A stretch of DNA of 64,000 bases from Pseudomonas fluorescens. GTDB taxonomy: Bacteria > Pseudomonadota > Gammaproteobacteria > Pseudomonadales > Pseudomonadaceae. Location of the stretch: positions 6,832,501 through 6,896,500 of the forward strand of contig NZ_CP015225.1 of the NCBI RefSeq assembly GCF_001623525.1, read 5' to 3'. Positions 59,701 through 64,000 of the stretch are shown in pieces. Within the stretch, counting starts at the first letter, position 1. Every line of letters begins with the position of its first letter. The notes beneath the pieces were generated by a model. It had not been told where the DNA came from, ran no database searches, and was given only the letters and a program-made list of their open reading frames with translations. The translations under genes and the position numbers were made by a program.

Positions 59701-60911
59701 AGGTTGCCCTCCGGCGATTCACGTTGCATGGACGGCTGCAATGCCCGGGCAGCCCGGGCTTCACGTGCAGGTTTTTGGCTGCGCTTGAACGCATTGGCAG
59801 TGGCCAGGGCGGTGCGTTTGGTCCAGATCAGCAACCCGCTGAGGACCATCATGCTCAGGATCAAGCCGAAGAAGAACCAGATGAGTTTGATCCAGAGGCC
59901 GCCAAAATCCCCGGTGTGCAGTGGGCGCATGGACTCGGTGACGAACTCCAGCGTCGTGCGGTCCGACAGCAACCGCGAGGCCGCCACGTCACCGTTGTAG
60001 GGATTGATGGTGGCGGTCTGGTACATCAGCGGGTACCAACCACGGCCGCCGACTTCCAGATGGCTGTAGGCGTTGCCGGGCAGGCTGACAAAGCTCGCTT
60101 CCAAGCCTGGGATGCGCTGCCGGGCGATCTCGATGGCCCGGTCCAGGTTCAGTTGCGGCGGCGCAACGCCATCGACGGACAGCGGCACGCTTTCCCGGGC
60201 GACGACCGGGATGACCGGGGCGCTGGAGATGGAAACCTGGTTGTCGGACAGCAAGGCTTCGATCAGGAACCAGGTGCCGGTGACGGAGATGACCGCGATG
60301 AACCAGATCGACCAGATACCGCTGAGCCGGTGGAAGTCGCCCCAGAAAATGCGGGCACCGTGGCGGATACGCAAGGTTGGACGGAAAAAGCCTTTCCAGA
60401 AGCGCTTGTAGACCACCAGCCCGGTCACCAGGGACGCCAGCAACGGTAGCCCGAGGAGCGACACCAGGTACCAACCCCAGCTGTAGCCGTTGGTGAACGG
60501 CACCAACCACCATCCGTGCAGCGCGCGGGTGAAGCCCCTGAAATTGAACGCCGGTGCCGAGCCCTGGATGACGCCGCTGTACGGATTGACGTAGACCGTG
60601 TCGGGGCGCCCATCGGGATAGGTCACCTTGGCCTCCAGCGCAAAATGCGACTCGTCCGGACGCGCGATGCTTTGCACCTGAGTTTGCGGTTGGGCTTGCT
60701 TGATCGAGGCAATCACCTGGTCATAGCTGAGCAGCGGGGCATCGTCCGAGGGCTTGCTGGCACGCATGTCAGGGTTGACCAGCCAGACGATCTCCTGGCT
60801 GACCACCGCGAGAGTGCCGGTCACGCAAACGATGAGCACGAAAAACCAGATGGGCAGGGCCAGCCAGCTATGAACCAGGAACCAGAGTTTGGAGCGGGAC
60901 TTCTTCGACAT
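59697..60911 (-). CDS. PepSY-domain transmembrane protein
   Basis: 404 residues, with helices near 10-34, 162-185, 210-230 and 340-365 and PepSY modules (YDQVIASIKQAQPQTQVQSI; LDRAIEIARQRIPGLEASFV). Motifs RALHGWWLVPFTN and FWGDFHRLSGIWSIWFIAVI, with conserved His, are those of iron-regulated PepSY membrane proteins, some of which are ferric reductases. First gene of the operon; a TonB-dependent receptor often found beside it is not seen here. Confidence 0.85.
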   Translation of the reverse strand: MSKKSRSKLWFLVHSWLALPIWFFVLIVCVTGTLAVVSQEIVWLVNPDMRASKPSDDAPLLSYDQVIASIKQAQPQTQVQSIARPDESHFALEAKVTYPDGRPDTVYVNPYSGVIQGSAPAFNFRGFTRALHGWWLVPFTNGYSWGWYLVSLLGLPLLASLVTGLVVYKRFWKGFFRPTLRIRHGARIFWGDFHRLSGIWSIWFIAVISVTGTWFLIEALLSDNQVSISSAPVIPVVARESVPLSVDGVAPPQLNLDRAIEIARQRIPGLEASFVSLPGNAYSHLEVGGRGWYPLMYQTATINPYNGDVAASRLLSDRTTLEFVTESMRPLHTGDFGGLWIKLIWFFFGLILSMMVLSGLLIWTKRTALATANAFKRSQKPAREARAARALQPSMQRESPEGNL

Positions 60912-61092
60912 GATTGAACGTCTTGATTCGATGAAAGGTTCGGTATTACGGGCTTCGCAGTACCGTGAACCGTAAAAGGCAGGCCGTGGCTTTTGCCGAC
61001 GCGGCCTACTGCATCTAATTAAGACGAACGAGCGAGCGAAATCCCGAAAAGGAAGATGAAAGAAAATGTTTCGCGTTTAGTTTCAGTGCTTT

Positions 61093-61125
61093 TTGTGGCC
61101 AGGGAGCTCGGCTCCCTGGCCACAA
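61093..61125. terminator. Perfect hairpin, probable terminator
   Basis: TTGTGGCCAGGGAGC-TCG-GCTCCCTGGCCACAA: 15-bp perfect stem and 3-base loop, after a TTTT on one side. A tight variant of the local REP type, downstream of the VOC gene. Confidence 0.75.
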
Positions 61126-61146
61126 GGGCAGGGAGCTTCTGGGCAA

Positions 61147-61608
61147 TCAGCCTTGCTGTTGGAACATCTCCCTGGCCCGTTGCTCGATCTGTTCCTGGCT
61201 CAGATCTTCCTTGTGCGTCGCCAGGAACCACAGATGCCCATAGGGATCTTTCAAGGTGCCGGTACGATCGCCGTAAAACTGGTCCTTGACCTCTGAAATC
61301 ACTGTGCCACCAGCCGCAATGGCCTGAGCAAATGCGCTGTCCACGTCCTCGACATATAAATGCAAGCCGACCGATGGCGATTTGTCCGGGTTGCTCAGTG
61401 GGCCTTGGTCGCAAGGCGTGCCGAGCATGATCGCAAACCCGTTGATCCGCAGTTCGGCGTGCCCGATGCCTCCGTCGGGCATGGCCAAGCGCATGACCTC
61501 GGTGGCATTGAAGGCTTTTTTGTAGAAGTCGATGGCTTCGGCAGCTTTTTGAATGCCCAGGTAGGGCGTGATGTTATGGAAACCTTCGGGAATGGCTTTG
61601 ACACCCAT
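61147..61608 (-). CDS. VOC family protein (PhnB-like)
   Basis: 153 residues. Opens with GFHNITPYLGIQKAAEAIDF, then GIGHAELRINGFAIML, DSAFAQAIAAGGTVISEV and DPYGHLWFLATHKEDL, typical of PhnB-like 3-demethylubiquinone-methyltransferase-like VOC proteins. No function assigned. Confidence 0.88.
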   Translation of the reverse strand: MGVKAIPEGFHNITPYLGIQKAAEAIDFYKKAFNATEVMRLAMPDGGIGHAELRINGFAIMLGTPCDQGPLSNPDKSPSVGLHLYVEDVDSAFAQAIAAGGTVISEVKDQFYGDRTGTLKDPYGHLWFLATHKEDLSQEQIEQRAREMFQQQG

Positions 61609-61714
61609 GACGGTTCTCCTTGTTGTTATGGGAGGCGAAGAGAGTCTTCGTCGGTTTTGCGCCCATCCACTATAGGTCAGCCGCCGTGGACGGGCTCATG
61701 TCCCGACGAACGCT

Positions 61715-62167
61715 TCACGGCTGCTCCAGCAGGTGAGCCCCTGGCCCGTGTTTGCCCAGCACGTCGCCCTGATTGCGCAGCGGGCAAGCCTCCATCGACA
61801 GGCATCCGCAGCCGATGCAGCCGTTGAGTCGATCACGCAGCGCCACCAATTGGTTGATGCGCTCGTCCAGGTCCCGGCTCCACTGCGCCGACAAGGTCTG
61901 CCAGTCGGCGGCCGTTGGCGCACGGTTGTCCGGCAGGCTTTTCAACGCCTCGCCGATTTCCGCCAAAGGAATGCCCAGGCGCTGGGCAACCTTGATCAGC
62001 GCCACGCGGCGCAATACTGCCCGTGAGTAGCGACGTTGGTTGCCCTGGTTGCGCGTGCTTTTGATCAGCCCCTTGGATTCATAGAAGTGCAGCGCCGTGA
62101 CCGCCACGCCGCTGCGGGCGGCCACTTGGCCGACGGTGAGTTCCTTGTGGATATCGATCTGCGTCAT
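61715..62167 (-). CDS. soxR: Redox-sensing MerR-family activator
   Basis: 150 residues. MerR winged HTH ([25 protein letters not shown]) and the [2Fe-2S] cluster Cys of SoxR at C117, C120, C122 and C128 ([13 protein letters not shown]). It senses redox-active compounds. Divergent from the monooxygenase gene across the palindrome at 62188. Confidence 0.95.
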   Translation of the reverse strand: MTQIDIHKELTVGQVAARSGVAVTALHFYESKGLIKSTRNQGNQRRYSRAVLRRVALIKVAQRLGIPLAEIGEALKSLPDNRAPTAADWQTLSAQWSRDLDERINQLVALRDRLNGCIGCGCLSMEACPLRNQGDVLGKHGPGAHLLEQP

Positions 62168-62187
62168 CGCTTCGATTCGCTGCTTGA

Positions 62188-62207
62188 CCTAAAGTTAACT
62201 TTAGGTT
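62188..62207. promoter_or_regulatory. SoxR operator
   Basis: ACCTAAAGTTAACTTTAGGT, a perfect 20-bp palindrome centred between soxR and the monooxygenase gene. It keeps the SoxR-box core (CCT-A-AAGTTAACTT-T-AGG). Confidence 0.9.
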
Positions 62208-62263
62208 TTACCCTGCTCGCGTTCGGGTCGCAAGATCCGCCTTACGTGCAGAGGGGACCTTTC

Positions 62264-62629
62264 ATGCAATCACCAAGGAACAACCGCAGTTTCACCCAGT
62301 TGATGGAGTTCGATATCGAACCGCAATGGCAGCAGGCGCTGGTAACCGCCTTGTCGGAACAAACCGAGCGCCTGGCTCGGGACCACCTGGGGTTCCTGAG
62401 TGCCAGTATCCAGGCCAGCGAGGATGGTCGGCGGGTGCTCAACTATTTGCAGTGGCAAACCCGCGAGGCAGGCGAGGCGGCGCTTCAAAGCTTCGAAACG
62501 GGCGAGCGGGATTTCTGGTGGCTGATCCAGGCTCATCGAGCCAAAGCCGTGACGTTTGGCTCGTTCCAAGTGCTGCGCAACATCGAGCGCAGTCTGGACA
62601 ACGCGTTGCATTGCCAGTTGGTCGACTGA
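62264..62629 (+). CDS. Antibiotic biosynthesis monooxygenase (ABM) family protein
   Basis: 121 residues from the ATG at 62264. The ABM-like ferredoxin fold is shown by LMEFDIEPQWQQALVTALSE, HLGFLSASIQASEDGRRVLN and YLQWQTREAGEAAL. It sits directly behind the SoxR palindrome and should be SoxR-activated, suggesting protection from redox-active antibiotics or quinones. Confidence 0.85.
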   Translation: MQSPRNNRSFTQLMEFDIEPQWQQALVTALSEQTERLARDHLGFLSASIQASEDGRRVLNYLQWQTREAGEAALQSFETGERDFWWLIQAHRAKAVTFGSFQVLRNIERSLDNALHCQLVD

Positions 62630-62745
62630 GTGCAGCGGCTGATCCGCAAAGGCAATAGCCACTATCGAGAGGGTTGATTTCTGCCGCGCAGGGCTGGCGG
62701 GTAGCCTTTGTTCATCGCCCAACTCCAGAACACCGGACACTTGCC

Positions 62746-63010
62746 ATGAACCGTACCCTTGCTGTTTTGCTGCTGTTGACCGCCACCCTCCTGGGCGGTT
62801 GCGCCAGTTCTTCCCCGGAGCTGCGCCCCTACACCGCCGACGAGACCCGCGAACTGGCGCTTGAGGCCCTGAATCGCCGCGGCCTCTCGTTCGAAATACC
62901 ACGCGAAAAAAGCCGAGTTACTCGGTTCGTCGCAGAAAAACGTGGGTTTCGACGATCAGGGCCAGATGAGTGCCGAGCGGGTCGTGCAACAGCCAGGTCG
63001 GTCAAGTTGA
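62746..63010 (+). pseudogene. Small lipoprotein gene with a frameshift
   Basis: The ATG at 62746 gives lipobox LLGGCASS and PYTADETRELALEALNRRGL then SFE. Near 62894 the frame shifts: after TTCGAA the sequence in the +1 frame continues as YHAKKAELLGSSQKNVGFDD, QGQMSAERVVQQ, with its own stop at 63008-63010. One extra A (GAAATA for an expected GAATA) joins them. As written, the protein instead runs on to 63027 with a basic tail. Either a true mutation or a base error. Confidence 0.7.
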
Positions 63011-63112
63011 GGGACTGTACCGCTTAAAGTTTTGCCCAACTGTCCGTGGGTTTGCGCCAAGGCGTGGGGTAGGGTCGTGACTTGACTGACCGCCCTGATG
63101 GACTGCCTTGAA

Positions 63113-63727
63113 ATGACCCTTTCGCTTGACCTGCTGCTGGGCTTCGCCCTGTTTGCCCTGGTGACCTCGATCACGCCTGGCCCTAACAACACCATGTTGT
63201 TGGCCTCGGGTGTCAATTTCGGTTTCAACCGCACCATTCCTCACATGCTGGGTATTACCTGCGGCTTCTTTTCCCTGGTGCTGGCGGTGGGCCTTGGCCT
63301 GGGCGCGGTGTTCCAGACTTATCCACTGCTTTATACCGCGCTGCGCTACATCGGCGCGGCGTATCTGTTGTACCTGGCGTGGAAAATCGCCCACTCCGGT
63401 CCGGTTTCGGAAAGCCAGCCGGGAGACAATACGCCGATCAGCTACTGGGGCGCGGCGGCGTTCCAATGGGTCAATCCCAAGGCCTGGATCATGGCCATCG
63501 GTGCCATCAGCACGTACACGCCACTTCAGGGTTATTTCTTTAACGTGTTGGTGATCGCGGCGGTGTTTGCCCTGATCAACCTGCCAAGCGTGAGTCTGTG
63601 GGTGGTGTGCGGCAGCCTGTTGCGCAACCTGTTGCGTGATCGTCGCTGGTTGCGCCTGTTCAACTGGGGCATGGCGCTGCTGTTGGTCGCTTCGCTGTAT
63701 CCATTGTTGCTCGAAAGCATCAGTTGA
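63113..63727 (+). CDS. LysE-family amino acid exporter
   Basis: About 204 residues from the ATG at 63113 (63098 also in frame), with five to six helices. The family signature TSITPGPNNTMLLASGVNFG in the first loop is clear, and WGAAAFQWVNPKAWIMAIG in the middle. Exports amino acids or similar small metabolites. Confidence 0.9.
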   Translation: MTLSLDLLLGFALFALVTSITPGPNNTMLLASGVNFGFNRTIPHMLGITCGFFSLVLAVGLGLGAVFQTYPLLYTALRYIGAAYLLYLAWKIAHSGPVSESQPGDNTPISYWGAAAFQWVNPKAWIMAIGAISTYTPLQGYFFNVLVIAAVFALINLPSVSLWVVCGSLLRNLLRDRRWLRLFNWGMALLLVASLYPLLLESIS

Positions 63728-63886
63728 GGGCTGAGCTTCGCCGCGATGCCTGCTAAGCTCGCTGTTCAGGAGCGTTCCTACGCACTTTTAAACGAAGTCC
63801 GACTTCTTTAAGGTCTTTGATCAGGTATTGCTAGTCTCGAACCCAACGAGGGCGCCTGATCCCGGAGCAGGCTCTGCGAGTTTCCT

Positions 63887-64000
63887 ATGAATAAACGTCC
63901 TTTGTATTTCGACTACGCCGCCACCACGCCGGTGGATGAGCGGGTCATCCGGGTCATGGTCGAGTGTCTGGGCTTTGACGGCAACTTTGGCAACCCGGCT
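63887..64000 (+). CDS. Cysteine desulfurase family protein, N-terminal part, cut by the window end
   Basis: 38 codons from the ATG at 63887: [20 protein letters not shown], then [15 protein letters not shown]. The YFDYAATTP start is diagnostic of IscS/NifS-type PLP-dependent cysteine desulfurases. The rest lies beyond the window, so the subtype cannot be decided. Confidence 0.85.
   Translation, partial: MNKRPLYFDYAATTPVDERVIRVMVECLGFDGNFGNPA

Noticed and set aside
1..64000. CRISPR array, tRNA, rRNA, prophage or integrase
   Set aside because: No regular spaced repeats, no tRNA-like cloverleaf found by eye, no integrase or phage structural genes; a tRNA scan would be needed to exclude small RNAs fully.

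Overview
The window is chromosomal DNA of a fluorescent Pseudomonas, most likely the P. fluorescens group. The evidence is the high G+C coding style, many copies of the long-armed GTGGCGAGGGAGCTTGCTCCCGC palindromes between genes, and a gene set usual for that genus: the prpBC-acnD-prpF methylcitrate operon, thrH, an APS-type cysH, soxR, and the retropepsin / inactive transglutaminase / ATP-grasp trio. No rRNA, tRNA, CRISPR array or complete insertion sequence was seen. Everything here comes from reading the sequence; no database was searched.

Layout. 0-3 kb: end of an MFS transporter, small orphan proteins and a broken acetyltransferase. 3-8.6 kb: an AraC regulator divergent from a catabolic cluster (ACS-type MFS permease, FAH-family hydrolase, SDR dehydrogenase, D-2-hydroxyacid dehydrogenase), probably for a sugar acid or related hydroxyacid. 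8.7-10 kb: a three-gene toxin-antitoxin operon (Phd/YefM antitoxin, RelE toxin, HigA-like HTH protein). 10-15.5 kb: lipoproteins, a divergent pair of paralogous PDZ lipoproteins, a decayed regulator, and a VOC protein overlapping a DapF homologue whose second catalytic Cys is Ser. 15.5-20.3 kb: nucleotidyltransferase, GNAT, sterol desaturase-like protein, SUFU-like protein, hydrolase and SMI1/KNR4 protein.

20.5-24.2 kb is an A+T-rich defence island. It holds an unrecognised 337-residue protein, a CD-NTase (cGAS/DncV-like) and, overlapping it as TAATG, a two-TM plus beta-barrel effector of the Cap15 type, which together form a minimal CBASS system. A convergent DUF6602-like, nuclease-like protein follows. 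Degenerate non-coding repeats surround and interrupt the island. 24.5-30.6 kb: an HD-type hydrolase, DJ-1/PfpI protein, alpha/beta hydrolase, PhyH-type dioxygenase, and a Fic module whose toxin is cut short by a 287-bp segment also present about 0.9 kb away.

30.9-44 kb: a hybrid histidine kinase, three small secreted or disordered proteins, HAD phosphatase, a divergent SDR/LysR pair, hydantoin-type racemase and NCS1 permease, cysH, thrH and pabB. 44-47.4 kb: ATP-grasp ligase, inactive transglutaminase/7TM protein and retropepsin. 47.6-54.4 kb: the propionate operon led by its GntR regulator with an ATTGTCGACAAT operator. 54.7-60.9 kb: an eight-gene operon for a Zn/Mn-type metal ABC transporter with two substrate-binding proteins, a PepSY membrane protein and small accessory proteins. 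61.1-64 kb: VOC protein, soxR divergent from a monooxygenase across a perfect SoxR-type palindrome, a frameshifted lipoprotein, a LysE exporter and the start of a cysteine desulfurase.
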